64,000 nucleotides of DNA from Mycolicibacterium insubricum (GCF_010731615.1 NZ_AP022618.1:1922001-1986000), one strand, 5' to 3'. Shown: positions 43,414-53,289, numbered from the stretch's first letter. A program made the numbers and translations. Notes: generated from the letters alone by a model not told the origin.

Positions 43414-43432
43414 GGCGACGCAGTGCGTCGCC
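43414..43432. promoter_or_regulatory. 19-bp palindrome upstream of FHA-ABC gene
   Basis: GGCGACGCA-G-TGCGTCGCC, perfect 9-bp arms, 20 nt before the probable ATG of the FHA-ABC transporter. Operator or 5' hairpin. Confidence 0.5.
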
Positions 43433-43452
43433 CGACAGACGGGACTACGGGG

Positions 43453-46400
43453 ATGGTCGATGTGGGGGCCGCGGCGCCGCTCACCGTGCGCATGGGGTCG
43501 GCGATCCATACCTTCCCCGCGGGCCGCGAGGTCCTGGTGGGCCGCAACCCGGCCTGTGACATCCGCATCGACGCCGCTCAGGACCTGATCTCGCGCACCC
43601 ACCTGGTGCTGCACACCGAGGGCGCCGACTGGGTTGCCGAGGATCGCAGCAGCAACGGCATCTTCGTCGACGGCAACCGGGTGTCACGGGTCCCGATCAC
43701 CGACGACGTCGCCATCGCTCTCGGCGCCCCCGACGGCCCGCGCCTGACCTTCCAGCTCAGCACCACCATCATCCGACTCGCCGACGTGCACGCGCTGGGA
43801 TGCGCCCAGACCGGGCCCCGGTCCGGACCCGTGGGCCCGCCGCCGCAACCGCCGGCACCCCCGCGACCCGCGCCGATGGCGCCCCGACCGATGCCCCCGC
43901 AGCCCGGTGTCCCTATCGGGCCGGGGGACATGCGCACCCCGGTGCCCGTCGACAACGACACCGTGTCCCGGATGACCAACGTGGTCAAGCGGGTGTTGCC
44001 GCAGCGCCCGGCCGGCCCGCCGCCGGGAGCGGTGGTGATCGGGCGCGCCGAGGACAGCGGCGTCGTCGTCGTCGATGCGCTGGCCTCCCGCCTGCACGCC
44101 TTCCTGGTGCGGACCCCCGCCGGCGTCGAAATCCGGGACAACTCCAGCAACGGCACGTTCGTCAACGGTGCGCGGATCATGACCGCCCTGCTGACCCCCG
44201 GTGACGTCGTCACCATCGGTAACACCGACCTCACCTTCAACGGGACCACCCTGGTGCCCCGGGAGGCCGCGCCACACACCGCCGGGGTCGCCGCATACCG
44301 GGTCGGCCTGACCGTGGAGGACGACAAGGCACTGCTGCAGGACGTGTCGTTCCAGGCCCGGCCGGGCACCCTGACCGCGGTGATCGGCCCGTCGGGAGCG
44401 GGCAAATCCACGCTCATCCGGGTGCTCGGCGGCGGTGACCACCCCACCACCGGCTGGGTCAGCTTCGACGGGCACGACGTGCACGCCGAGTACGCCTCGC
44501 TGCGCTCCCGCATCGGCGTGGTGCCGCAGGACGACGTCGTGCACCGCCAGCTGACCGTGCAGCGCGCCCTGCAGTACGCCGCCGAACTGCGGCTGCCACC
44601 GGACACCAGTCGCGACGACCGGGACCGGGTCATCGCCGACGTGCTGGCCGAGCTGGAACTCACCGAGCATCGCGACACCCGCATCGACAAGCTGTCCGGC
44701 GGTCAGCGCAAACGGGTGTCGGTGGCGATGGAGCTGCTGACCGGGCCCTCGCTGCTGATCCTCGATGAGCCCACCTCCGGACTGGACCCGGCGCTGGACC
44801 GCCATGTGATGGCGATGTTGCGCCGACTGGCTGACGCCGGCCGGGTGGTCGTCGTCGTCACCCACTCGCTGACCTACCTCAACGTGTGCGACCAGGTGCT
44901 GCTGCTGGCCCCGGGCGGCAAGACCGCCTACGCCGGCGCGCCGGGCGCCGTCGCGGCCGCCATCGGCACCTCGGACTGGGCCGACATCTTCGCCTGGATC
45001 TCCACCGATCCCGACGGCGCGCACTCGGCGTTCCTGGCCCGCTCCGGCTACACCACGCCGCCCGAGCCCGCGCTGACCGGCGGCCCGATGGGATCCCCGG
45101 CCGCTACCAGCCTGCGCCGCCAGCTCTCCACGGTGGCGCGGCGCCAGTTCCGGCTGATGCTGGCTGACCGGGCGTACTTCGTCTTCCTGGCCCTGCTGCC
45201 GTTCGTGCTGGGTTCGCTGGCGCTGGTGGTGCCCGGCCACACCGGCCTGGGCCGGGCCTCGTCGAGCAGTTCGTCGCCGCAGCAGGCCGCGCAGCTGTTG
45301 ATCCTGCTCAACATCGCGGTGGTGTTCATGGGCACCGCGCTGACCATCCGGGACCTGGTGGGCGAGCGGGCGATCTTCCGGCGGGAACAGGCCGTCGGGC
45401 TGTCCGCCTCGGCGTATCTGGCTGCCAAGTTCGTGGTCTACGCGTTGGCGGCGGCGATCCAGACGGCGGTGCTGCTGGTGATCGTGGTGGCCGGCCAGGG
45501 CGGCCCGACCCAGGGGGCGGTGCTGCTCGGCAGCCCGGTACTGGAGCTGTACGTGGCGCTGACGGCGACCGCCATCGCGTCGGCGGTGCTGGGTCTGCTG
45601 CTGTCCTCGCTGGCCAGATCCACCGAGCAGATCCTGCCGATGCTGGTGGTCACCATCATGCTGTCGATCGTCTTCGCCGGCGGCATGATCCCGGTGACCG
45701 GGCGTATCGGGCTGACCCAGCTGTCCTGGTTGCTGCCGGCCCGCTGGGGCTATGCGGCGACCGCCTCGACGATCGACCTACTCAAGGCCTCGCCGCTGGA
45801 GACCAATAAGGACCAGCTGTGGTTCCACGAGGCGCGCTGGTGGCTGCTGGACATGGCTGCACTGGTGGTGCTCACACTGGCCTACGGCGCTGCGCTGCGC
45901 TGGCGGCTGCGGTTGCCGCGGCTGCGTGCGACGGTCGCGCGCCCGGTGCCCGGGGCTGCCGCACCGGGTGCCCCCACCGACACCGGACCCCGACCGGCCG
46001 CGGCGGCGGGCAAGGAGCGTTCCGCCGTGCGCTGGGCAGCGGTCATCGGCATCGTCGCGGTGATCGCGCTGGTGCTGACCGGGCTGTCGGTGATCACCCG
46101 CGACAGCGGCACCCGCAAGGTCAGCGTCGGCGCGTCGTGGGAGTCCGACGACGACAAGCCGGCCAAACAGCCGGTGGCCGAGGACCAGCTGGCGGGCCTG
46201 CTGATGTCGCCGTCGGCCCTGGGTTCGGAGATGTCCTCGTCGCCGATGGGAAAGGCCACGCCGGCCCGGTTCGACAAGCCGCGCACGACGGCCATCACAC
46301 CGCCGGACTGCACCAGTGCCGTGGAGGTGGCCAGTGCTTCGGTCTACACCGCCGATTCCGGCTTCACCGCGCTGGCCGGCCAGACCGTGATCGACCCCAC

Positions 46401-46734
46401 CGAACCCAACCGCATGGTCGAGGAGGCGATGGTGGCGTTCCCGGATGCCGACGCCGCCGGCTCCTTCGAGGACGACCTGGGTTCGTCCTGGCGGCACTGC
46501 GACCACTCGGTGGCGACGTTCCCCGGCGCCGACGGGGCGCCGGTGTCGGTCAGCATCGGTGGCTACGAGAGTGTCGACGACCGCACGACGATCCTGTTGT
46601 CGATGCCCGGGCGGATCTGCCAGCGCGCGATGCAGGCCGTCTCCAACGTCGTCATCGATGTCCGCAGCTGCGCGCCGGAACCGGGCAAACAGGCCGCCGA
46701 GATCGTCAAGCGGATTTCCAACAACATCCGGTAG
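43453..46734 (+). CDS. FHA-FHA-ABC transporter fused to a PknH-type sensor domain
   Basis: A 1093-residue fusion. FHA1 spans about residues 10-100 (GR30-31, SRTH, SSNGIFVDG); a Pro-rich linker leads to FHA2 at about 195-275 (GRAEDS, NSSNGTFVNG). The ABC ATPase spans about 285-510, with Walker A GPSGAGKST, LSGGQRKR and LLILDEPTSGLD. An ABC2-type membrane domain with six helices covers about 570-815. Up to here it mirrors Rv1747 (865 residues), a PknF substrate. A further membrane helix (about 861-881) and a C-terminal extracellular domain (about 912-1093) follow, with conserved PPDCTSAV, AVVAFP-like VAFPDADAA, WRHC, RICQRAM and VIDVRSC, matching the PknH sensor fold. ATG 43453 chosen; GTG 43423 possible. 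Confidence 0.9.
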   Translation: MVDVGAAAPLTVRMGSAIHTFPAGREVLVGRNPACDIRIDAAQDLISRTHLVLHTEGADWVAEDRSSNGIFVDGNRVSRVPITDDVAIALGAPDGPRLTFQLSTTIIRLADVHALGCAQTGPRSGPVGPPPQPPAPPRPAPMAPRPMPPQPGVPIGPGDMRTPVPVDNDTVSRMTNVVKRVLPQRPAGPPPGAVVIGRAEDSGVVVVDALASRLHAFLVRTPAGVEIRDNSSNGTFVNGARIMTALLTPGDVVTIGNTDLTFNGTTLVPREAAPHTAGVAAYRVGLTVEDDKALLQDVSFQARPGTLTAVIGPSGAGKSTLIRVLGGGDHPTTGWVSFDGHDVHAEYASLRSRIGVVPQDDVVHRQLTVQRALQYAAELRLPPDTSRDDRDRVIADVLAELELTEHRDTRIDKLSGGQRKRVSVAMELLTGPSLLILDEPTSGLDPALDRHVMAMLRRLADAGRVVVVVTHSLTYLNVCDQVLLLAPGGKTAYAGAPGAVAAAIGTSDWADIFAWISTDPDGAHSAFLARSGYTTPPEPALTGGPMGSPAATSLRRQLSTVARRQFRLMLADRAYFVFLALLPFVLGSLALVVPGHTGLGRASSSSSSPQQAAQLLILLNIAVVFMGTALTIRDLVGERAIFRREQAVGLSASAYLAAKFVVYALAAAIQTAVLLVIVVAGQGGPTQGAVLLGSPVLELYVALTATAIASAVLGLLLSSLARSTEQILPMLVVTIMLSIVFAGGMIPVTGRIGLTQLSWLLPARWGYAATASTIDLLKASPLETNKDQLWFHEARWWLLDMAALVVLTLAYGAALRWRLRLPRLRATVARPVPGAAAPGAPTDTGPRPAAAAGKERSAVRWAAVIGIVAVIALVLTGLSVITRDSGTRKVSVGASWESDDDKPAKQPVAEDQLAGLLMSPSALGSEMSSSPMGKATPARFDKPRTTAITPPDCTSAVEVASASVYTADSGFTALAGQTVIDPTEPNRMVEEAMVAFPDADAAGSFEDDLGSSWRHCDHSVATFPGADGAPVSVSIGGYESVDDRTTILLSMPGRICQRAMQAVSNVVIDVRSCAPEPGKQAAEIVKRISNNIR

Positions 46735-46796
46735 GCGCTGGAGGTCGGGCGGTGTGACAGAGAGTAATCGCGGAGCGCCACTTGGCTTTTCGGTCA

Positions 46797-47978
46797 TCAG
46801 CGCGATCCCCAGTGCCAGGGTGGCGCGTCCAGCAGACCCTGACCGCGGATCAGTGTCTCGCCCAGGTCCTTGTACAGCTCGAGTTCTACGGCGTCGCTGT
46901 CGCCGGACGGGTCACCGACCGCACCCAGGGCATCGCGCAGTGCGGCCGAATGCGTCACCACCACAACCTGGGTGGACCGCGACGCGGCGACGATCAACCG
47001 GCCCAACGGCGCCAGCAGCTCCGGGTGCAGACTGGTCTCCGGCTCGTTGAGCACCATCAGCGACGGCGGCTCGGGACTCAGCAGGGCGGCCGACCACAAC
47101 AGGAAACGCAGTGTGCCGTCGGACAGTTCGGCCCCGCGCAGCGGGCGCAGCAGACCCGGCTGGGACAGCGCGACGTCGAACAACCCCTCCCGCACGGTGA
47201 CCGCCACCGTGGCACCGGCGAAGGCATCGGCCACGGCGTCGGCCAGACGGTCCGCACCGGTGGATTCGATGATGGTCTGCAGCGCGGCGGCCAGGTCGCG
47301 ACCGTCGTCGGCCAGCACCGGGGTGCGGGTACCCACCTGCGGCAGTCGGGCGGGGGCATCGGCGTCGGCGCGGAAACCGTCGTAGAACCGCCACCCGCGC
47401 AACCGGTCGCGCACCGCGGCGAGTTCGGGCAGTGCCGCGGGCTGGGCGTATTCGGCCAGCACGCTGCGATAGCTGGGCAGGCCCTGGGTCAGTTTCGCGA
47501 ACTCGCCCGAGTCGTCGCGGGCCGCGGCATACGGGCCGTCGCGGTGCACCAGGGTGCCGGCCGGGCGCAGCGCCGGCCCGGCGAACACCGCCTCCCGCTT
47601 GATCTCCGGGTCACGGCTGAACTCCGAATTGTGGCCGGCATAGACCGGCAGGCCGAGATCGATCAGATAGCCGAAGTCGTCGGCGGAAAACCCCAGGGCC
47701 AGCGACACCGGCTCGCTGCGGGCGGTGCCCTGCACCCGGCCGGTACTGCGCGCCGCACCGAGGGTCTCCGGGCCGGCCCACAGCGCCGAGCCCAGCCCGC
47801 CCTCGCGGGCCAGTGACCCGATCACCTCGCCGCGGCCGCAGTCGGCGAGCAGGCGCAGCGCCCGGTAGGTGCTCGACTTACCGGATCCGTTGGCACCGGT
47901 GATCACGGTCAGCCCGCGCAGCGGCAGCACCAGGTCGCGCAGCGAACGGTAGCCGCGGATGGCGACGGTGGAGAGCAT
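46797..47978 (-). CDS. AAA family ATPase (SMC/RecF-like, AAA_21)
   Basis: A 393-residue predicted ATPase. N-terminal VAIRGYRSLRDLVLPLRGLTVITGANGSGKSSTYRALRLLA includes Walker A. The ABC-like signature is AELSDGTLRFLLW, and the Walker B region is SLMVLNEPETSLHPELLAPLGRLI, followed by VVVTHSAAL. Such stand-alone AAA_21 proteins often act in DNA repair or defence but this one has no nuclease partner. ATG 47978 has a leaderless promoter: TAGGGT (47990-47985), 6 nt, ATG. It converges with the FHA-ABC gene. Confidence 0.88.
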   Translation of the reverse strand: MLSTVAIRGYRSLRDLVLPLRGLTVITGANGSGKSSTYRALRLLADCGRGEVIGSLAREGGLGSALWAGPETLGAARSTGRVQGTARSEPVSLALGFSADDFGYLIDLGLPVYAGHNSEFSRDPEIKREAVFAGPALRPAGTLVHRDGPYAAARDDSGEFAKLTQGLPSYRSVLAEYAQPAALPELAAVRDRLRGWRFYDGFRADADAPARLPQVGTRTPVLADDGRDLAAALQTIIESTGADRLADAVADAFAGATVAVTVREGLFDVALSQPGLLRPLRGAELSDGTLRFLLWSAALLSPEPPSLMVLNEPETSLHPELLAPLGRLIVAASRSTQVVVVTHSAALRDALGAVGDPSGDSDAVELELYKDLGETLIRGQGLLDAPPWHWGSR

Positions 47979-48036
47979 GCCCCGACCCTAGACACCGGGA
48001 CCGACAGCCGGCGGTGGCCGCCGGCGCTGCGGTCGG

Positions 48037-48597
48037 TCAGTGGCCGCAGAGCTTGGTCGCGACCGACTGCCAGGCCCGGATCTGTTCGTCCAGGGTGTGC
48101 CCGGCGTCCAGGCGGGCCTGGATGTAGTCGGCGTCGAACAGTGCGGTGAGGGCGTCGGCCTGGGCGTCCAGGTCGCCGGTGGTGCCGGCCGCGGCGAGCA
48201 GGATGCGGATGTGGGTGCGCAGGACGGAATCCGGTGGATTGTCCGGCGGCCGAGGACCGCGGGTGAGGCTGCTGAGCAGGTCGTGGTGACGGTGGGCGAA
48301 CCGGATCCGGTGCTCGCCGAAGGCACACAGCCGGGCCGGCGGTGGGGCGCCGGGGCCCAGGGGCGGCGGGCCGAACAGGAAGGCCTGCTGACTGGCCTGT
48401 TCGTCCTCGTCGAGCAACACGGCCATCAGCTCGGCGCGGCTGCCGAACCGGCGGAACAACGTGCCCTTGCCGACGCCCGCAGTGGTGGCGACGTCGTCCA
48501 TGGTGACGTTGGCCGCGCCGTGCTCGGCGATCAACCGGCGTGCGGCGTCGAGTAGCCGGGTGCGGTTGCGGGCGGCATCAACGCGTTCCGGCACCAT
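48037..48597 (-). CDS. TetR-family regulator
   Basis: A 186-residue TetR protein. The helix-turn-helix is at about residues 25-65 (HGAANVTMDDVATTAGVGKGTLFRRFGSRAELM). MVPERVDAARNRTRLLDAA is the usual start; TAGACT lies 8 nt before the ATG at 48597 (48611-48606), giving a near-leaderless transcript. The divergent neighbour is an NADPH-FMN reductase gene, and a 20-bp palindrome lies between, so it most likely represses that gene and itself. Confidence 0.9.
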   Translation of the reverse strand: MVPERVDAARNRTRLLDAARRLIAEHGAANVTMDDVATTAGVGKGTLFRRFGSRAELMAVLLDEDEQASQQAFLFGPPPLGPGAPPPARLCAFGEHRIRFAHRHHDLLSSLTRGPRPPDNPPDSVLRTHIRILLAAAGTTGDLDAQADALTALFDADYIQARLDAGHTLDEQIRAWQSVATKLCGH

Positions 48598-48626
48598 GGT
48601 GCGGAAGTCTAGCCCGGCCGGAAATA

Positions 48627-48646
48627 AACCGGACCGGAGTCCGGTT
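48627..48646. promoter_or_regulatory. TetR operator, FMN reductase promoter
   Basis: AACCGGAC (48627-48634), CGGA, GTCCGGTT (48639-48646), perfect 8-bp arms, in the 109-bp divergent gap. Confidence 0.75.
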
Positions 48647-48706
48647 ATTCTCGGCGAAATGCCGGGGAGCCTTCCGGCCGGGACCGTCACTGAAGGGCGT
48701 ACGACC

Positions 48707-49276
48707 ATGACGAACACTCACATCCTGATCCTGCTGGGCAGCCTGCGGGCGGCTTCGGTGAACCGCCAGCTGGCCGAGGTGGCCGTCGGCGGCGCCCCGG
48801 AGCGGGCGGGCGTCGCGGTCTACGGCGACGGGCCGGGCGGGGCAGGTCTGGGGGAGGTGCCGTTCTACAACGAGGATCTCGACGTCGACGAGCATCGGCC
48901 CGCGGCAGCCGTGGCGCTGCGCGCGGCGGTCGAGGCCGCCGACGCCGTCCTGATCGTCACCCCCGAATACAACGGTGGGGTTCCGGCGACGGTGAAGAAC
49001 GCCATCGACTGGCTGTCGCGGCCCTACGGCGACAGCGCGCTCAAAGGCAAGCCGGCCGCGGTGATCGGCACCGCGCTGGGCCGTTTCGGCGGAGTGTGGG
49101 CGCATGACGAGGTCCGCAAGTCGCTCGGCATCGCCGGGGCCCGGGTCGTCGAATCGGTGACCCTGTCGCTGCCGGCCAAGCAGCTCGACGGCCGGCACCC
49201 GGGGGACGTCGACACCGTCGCCGCCGCGGTCCGCGAAGCCGTCGAGGCGCTGGCCGGCGCGGTGACCCCCGACTGA
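48707..49276 (+). CDS. NADPH-dependent FMN reductase family protein
   Basis: A 189-residue flavodoxin-fold reductase. The phosphate-binding loop is LLGSLRAASVNRQLAEVA, and the flavin-binding TPEYNGGVPATVKNAIDWLSRP is the family hallmark. These proteins are FMN-dependent NADPH:quinone or azo reductases. GAAGGGCG precedes ATG 48707. It is controlled by the divergent TetR. In the M. tuberculosis order it is the gene next to nrdH (recalled as Rv3054c). Confidence 0.9.
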   Translation: MTNTHILILLGSLRAASVNRQLAEVAVGGAPERAGVAVYGDGPGGAGLGEVPFYNEDLDVDEHRPAAAVALRAAVEAADAVLIVTPEYNGGVPATVKNAIDWLSRPYGDSALKGKPAAVIGTALGRFGGVWAHDEVRKSLGIAGARVVESVTLSLPAKQLDGRHPGDVDTVAAAVREAVEALAGAVTPD

Positions 49277-49461
49277 ATCGACTTTGCTGGCGCAACCGGG
49301 CTCCGGTGCCGGGCGGGTTTGTCGGTGGTCACTGCTAGACAGAGAGTGGGCGACGGCAACCGGAACACCGGGCTCGGCGCGTTGTGATCGGCGACACGCC
49401 GGAGACGGGGCCGAAAAACCCGCGGGAGGTGCTTACGACCTGGGAATTTCACGAATGTTGT

Positions 49462-49509
49462 TCAGAACATCTTGTATCTCTTCGCTTTGTCGGCCACTAG
49501 GTGTAGTGT
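49462..49509 (+). promoter_or_regulatory. Pair of NrdR boxes, nrdHIE promoter
   Basis: Box 1 TCAGAACATCTTGTAT (49462-49477) and box 2 CCACTAGGTGTAGTGT (49494-49509) start 32 bp apart, three helical turns. They match the two boxes before nrdF2. The right end of box 2 (TAGTGT, 49504-49509) can serve as the -10 element, so NrdR binding would block RNA polymerase. The rest of 49277-49461 shows no gene. Confidence 0.75.
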
Positions 49510-49514
49510 TCGAG

Positions 49515-49690
49515 ACGCCAACAGGCCGCAAGTGTCCAACACCGGAAAGTCCGTCGAATCCGATCCCTCACCCGCGGGTGAGCAGCGGAAATCACGGACC
49601 GGTGTGCAGGGGATTCGGGGGTCGGGAGGCCCGTGGACCGGCTCTCGGCCGACCCGCATGAATACCTGTACCAGTTTCGCTGAGGGGAGC
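49515..49690 (+). other. Long nrdH leader with palindrome
   Basis: About 180 nt lie between the predicted start and nrdH. CTCACCCG/CGGGTGAG (49567-49582) is a perfect palindrome and several G/C stems are possible around it. Some stretches (GGAAAGTCCGTCGAATCCG, and GAATACCTG near the 3' end) faintly resemble cobalamin riboswitch boxes, but the match is incomplete. Confidence 0.35.
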
Positions 49691-49699
49691 CTGCCGAAC

Positions 49700-49951
<252 letters not shown>

Positions 49952-50022
49952 CCACCGGCCAGCACGTCCGGTGGGGCCGCACCGTCCCCGCCGGCACCAG
50001 CCGATCAACCCGGGAGAAAACC

Positions 50023-50469
50023 ATGGCGCACCTCGTCTACTTCTCCAGCGTGTCGGAGAACACCCACCGATTCGTCGAGAAGCTGGAACTGCCGGCCACC
50101 CGGATCCCGCTGCACGGCCGCATCGAGGTCGACGAGCCCTACGTGCTGGTCCTGCCGACCTACGGCGGAGGCCGGGCCAACGGCCCGGATCCCGACGCCG
50201 GGGGATACGTCCCCAAGCAGGTCATCGCGTTTTTGAACAATGAACACAACCGGTCGCTGATCCGGGGCGTCATCGCCGCGGGCAACACCAACTTCGGAGC
50301 CGAATTCGGCTACGCCGGCGATGTGGTCGCCCGCAAATGCGGCGTCCCCTACCTCTATCGATTCGAACTCATGGGAACCGTGGACGACGTCTTCGCCGTC
50401 CGCGCGGGACTGGAAGAATTCTGGAAGGAACTCCCGTGTCACCAACCGTCACAGCTGCAGAGCCGGTAA
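50023..50469 (+). CDS. nrdI: Flavodoxin-like NrdI, RNR cofactor maturation
   Basis: A 148-residue flavodoxin needed to assemble the manganese-tyrosyl radical cofactor of NrdF. Motifs: [15 protein letters not shown] (FMN phosphate loop), [21 protein letters not shown]. The last 34 bp overlap nrdE, so translation is coupled. Confidence 0.96.
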   Translation: MAHLVYFSSVSENTHRFVEKLELPATRIPLHGRIEVDEPYVLVLPTYGGGRANGPDPDAGGYVPKQVIAFLNNEHNRSLIRGVIAAGNTNFGAEFGYAGDVVARKCGVPYLYRFELMGTVDDVFAVRAGLEEFWKELPCHQPSQLQSR

Positions 50470-52604
50470 CCACCAGCGTGCACGCCCTCCCGGGCGAAAC
50501 GGATTATCACGCGCTCAACGCGATGCTGAATCTGTACGACGCCGACGGCAAGATTCAGTTCGACAAGGACGTCCTCGCCGCCCGCGAGTACTTCCTGCAG
50601 CACGTGAACCAGAACACCGTCTTCTTCCACAATCAGGACGAGAAGCTCGACTACCTGATCACCCACGACTACTACGAGCGCGAGGTGCTCGACCAGTACA
50701 GCCGCAACTTCGTCAAGACGCTGACCGACCGGGCGTATGCCAAGAAGTTCCGGTTCCCGACCTTCCTGGGCGCGTTCAAGTACTACACCAGCTACACGCT
50801 GAAGACCTTCGACGGCAAGCGTTACCTGGAGCGCTTCGAGGACCGTGTGGTCATGGTGGCGCTGACCCTGGCGTCGGGGGACACCTCGCTGGCCGAGAAG
50901 CTGGTCGACGAGATCATCGACGGCCGGTTCCAGCCGGCCACCCCGACGTTCCTCAACTCGGGCAAGAAGCAGCGCGGTGAGCCGGTGAGCTGCTTCCTGC
51001 TGCGCATCGAGGACAACATGGAGTCGATTGGCCGTTCCATCAACTCGGCCCTGCAGCTGTCCAAGCGCGGTGGTGGAGTTGCGTTGCTGCTGACCAACAT
51101 TCGCGAGCACGGTGCGCCGATCAAGAACATCGAGAACCAGAGCTCCGGTGTCATCCCGATCATGAAGCTGCTGGAGGATTCGTTCTCCTACGCCAACCAG
51201 CTCGGCGCGCGTCAGGGTGCCGGCGCGGTGTACCTGCACGCGCACCACCCGGATATCTACCGCTTCCTGGACACCAAGCGGGAGAACGCCGACGAGAAGA
51301 TCCGGATCAAGACGCTGAGCCTGGGCGTGGTGATCCCGGACATCACCTTCGAGCTGGCGAAGAACAACGAGGACATGTACCTGTTCTCGCCGTACGACGT
51401 CGAGAAGGTCTACGGGGTGCCGTTCGCCGACATCTCGGTGACCGAGAAGTACCACGAGATGGTCAACGACGCGCGGATCCGCAAGACCAAGATCAAGGCC
51501 CGCGAGTTCTTCCAGACCCTGGCCGAGCTGCAGTTCGAGTCCGGCTACCCGTACATCATGTACGAGGACACGGTGAACCGGGCCAACCCGATCAAGGGCA
51601 AGATCACCCACTCCAACCTGTGCTCGGAGATCCTGCAGGTCTCCACGCCGTCGGTGTTCAACGAGGACCTGTCCTACGCGCACGTGGGAAAGGACATCTC
51701 GTGCAACCTGGGCTCGCTGAACATCGCCAAGGCGATGGACTCACCGGACTTCGCCCAGACCATTGAGGTGGCCATCCGGGCGCTGACCGCGGTGAGCGAC
51801 CAGACCCACATCGCCTCGGTGCCCTCGATCGAGAAGGGCAACAACGATTCGCACGCCATCGGCCTGGGGCAGATGAACCTGCACGGCTACCTGGCGCGGG
51901 AGCGGATCTTCTACGGCTCCGAAGAGGGTGTGGACTTCACCAACATCTACTTCTACACCGTGCTGTACCACGCGCTGCGGGCGTCGAATCGTATTGCGCT
52001 GGAACGCGGCCACAAGTTCAAGGGCTTCGAGGAGTCCAAGTACGCGACCGGTGAGTTCTTCGACAAGTACACCGACCAGGTCTGGGAGCCGGCGACGGAG
52101 AAGGTGCGAAAGATCTTCGCCGACGCCGAGATCCACATCCCGACGCAGGAGGACTGGCGCAAGCTGAAGGAGTCGGTGGCCGCGCACGGTATCTACAACC
52201 AGAACCTGCAGGCCGTCCCGCCGACCGGGTCGATCTCTTACATCAACCACTCCACCAGCTCGATCCACCCGGTGGCATCCAAGATCGAGATCCGCAAGGA
52301 AGGCAAGATCGGTCGCGTCTACTACCCGGCTCCGTACCTGACCAACGACAACCTGGAGTACTACCAGGACGCGTACGAGATCGGCTACGAGAAGATCATC
52401 GACACCTACGCCGCGGCCACCCAGCACGTGGACCAGGGGCTGAGCCTGACGCTGTTCTTCAAGGACACCGCCAACACCCGCGAGGTCAACAAAGCGCAGA
52501 TCTACGCCTGGCGCAAGGGAATCAAGACGCTCTACTACATCCGGCTGCGTCAGATGGCCCTGGAGGGAACTGAGGTGGAGGGCTGCGTCAGCTGCATGTT
52601 GTAG
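50436..52604 (+). CDS. nrdE: Class Ib ribonucleotide reductase large subunit
   Basis: The 722-residue catalytic subunit (R1E) that reduces ribonucleoside diphosphates. It contains [47 protein letters not shown] (catalytic loop Asn-x-Cys-x-Glu) and [12 protein letters not shown]. The C-terminal EGCVSCML gives the redox-active CxxC that NrdH reduces. Like class Ib enzymes it lacks the N-terminal ATP cone. GTG 50436 has GGAAGGAA upstream; it lies inside nrdI. An intrinsic terminator follows the stop. Confidence 0.97.
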   Translation: MSPTVTAAEPVTTSVHALPGETDYHALNAMLNLYDADGKIQFDKDVLAAREYFLQHVNQNTVFFHNQDEKLDYLITHDYYEREVLDQYSRNFVKTLTDRAYAKKFRFPTFLGAFKYYTSYTLKTFDGKRYLERFEDRVVMVALTLASGDTSLAEKLVDEIIDGRFQPATPTFLNSGKKQRGEPVSCFLLRIEDNMESIGRSINSALQLSKRGGGVALLLTNIREHGAPIKNIENQSSGVIPIMKLLEDSFSYANQLGARQGAGAVYLHAHHPDIYRFLDTKRENADEKIRIKTLSLGVVIPDITFELAKNNEDMYLFSPYDVEKVYGVPFADISVTEKYHEMVNDARIRKTKIKAREFFQTLAELQFESGYPYIMYEDTVNRANPIKGKITHSNLCSEILQVSTPSVFNEDLSYAHVGKDISCNLGSLNIAKAMDSPDFAQTIEVAIRALTAVSDQTHIASVPSIEKGNNDSHAIGLGQMNLHGYLARERIFYGSEEGVDFTNIYFYTVLYHALRASNRIALERGHKFKGFEESKYATGEFFDKYTDQVWEPATEKVRKIFADAEIHIPTQEDWRKLKESVAAHGIYNQNLQAVPPTGSISYINHSTSSIHPVASKIEIRKEGKIGRVYYPAPYLTNDNLEYYQDAYEIGYEKIIDTYAAATQHVDQGLSLTLFFKDTANTREVNKAQIYAWRKGIKTLYYIRLRQMALEGTEVEGCVSCML

Positions 52605-52619
52605 TGTCACAATAGATTT

Positions 52620-52651
52620 CGCGGGCCAGAGGAGAAATCTTCTGGCCCGCG
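52620..52651 (+). terminator. Intrinsic terminator after nrdE
   Basis: CGCGGGCCAGA (52620-52630) pairs perfectly with TCTGGCCCGCG (52641-52651) over a 10-nt loop; GTCTGTTTC follows. Confidence 0.85.
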
Positions 52652-52667
52652 GTCTGTTTCGAGGAGG

Positions 52668-53285
52668 CTAACCCTCGGAGTCGCGCCCGGTCGGTGTCCG
52701 GGCCGACCGGAGCCCGGCCACCAGCCGTGACAGGGCGGTCCCGGCATCGGCGCGCACCGCGGTCCGGTCCTCGGCGGTGGCGATCAGCAGCGCTGTGTCG
52801 TTGACCAACATCAGCAGGATCATCGCCAGCGGCCGGGTCGGCTGGTCGTCGATCACGCCCGCCTCGATGGCGTCGCGGATGCGCGCTTCGATCGGCGCCA
52901 GCCCGCGCGCCTGTTCGGCCCGAAGCCAGCGGGTCGGGCCGAACAACGCCGGCCCGTCGACGAGCAACGCCTGGATGTCGGGCGCGGCCGCGACGACGTC
53001 GAGGAAGCCCAGGAGCACGTGCTGGAGGTCGGTCAGCGGGTCGCCCGAGGTGAGCTGCGCGCCGGACAGCGACGAGGACAGCTGCTGTTGCACCTCGTCG
53101 AAGACCGCGAGGAACAACTCCTCGCGGTTGGGGAAGTGGGCGTAGAACGCCCCCCGGGTACCGACTCCGGCGGCCGTGACGATGTCCGACGTGCTGGTGG
53201 CAAAGAACCCGCGCTCGGCCCACAGCTCCCGGGCCGCGGCCACGATCGCCGCGCGTGTGGCTAGGGCCTGTTGCTGACGGTTCAC
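52668..53285 (-). CDS. TetR-family regulator, divergent from P450
   Basis: A 205-residue TetR protein. The helix-turn-helix is at about residues 22-62 (WAERGFFATSTSDIVTAAGVGTRGAFYAHFPNREELFLAV). GTG 53285 is leaderless: TACCGT (53298-53293 on the minus strand), 7 nt, GTG. The -10 box is embedded in the GTTAC-G-GTAAC palindrome also used by the divergent P450 promoter. It therefore probably represses itself and the P450 operon together. A TetR also lies between nrdE and nrdF2 in M. tuberculosis as recalled (Rv3050c). Confidence 0.92.
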   Translation of the reverse strand: MNRQQQALATRAAIVAAARELWAERGFFATSTSDIVTAAGVGTRGAFYAHFPNREELFLAVFDEVQQQLSSSLSGAQLTSGDPLTDLQHVLLGFLDVVAAAPDIQALLVDGPALFGPTRWLRAEQARGLAPIEARIRDAIEAGVIDDQPTRPLAMILLMLVNDTALLIATAEDRTAVRADAGTALSRLVAGLRSARTPTGRDSEG

Positions 53286-53289
53286 GGCT

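Noticed and set aside
43578..45240. Long minus-strand frames opposite the FHA-ABC gene
   Set aside because: The plus strand has Walker, signature and FHA motifs throughout.
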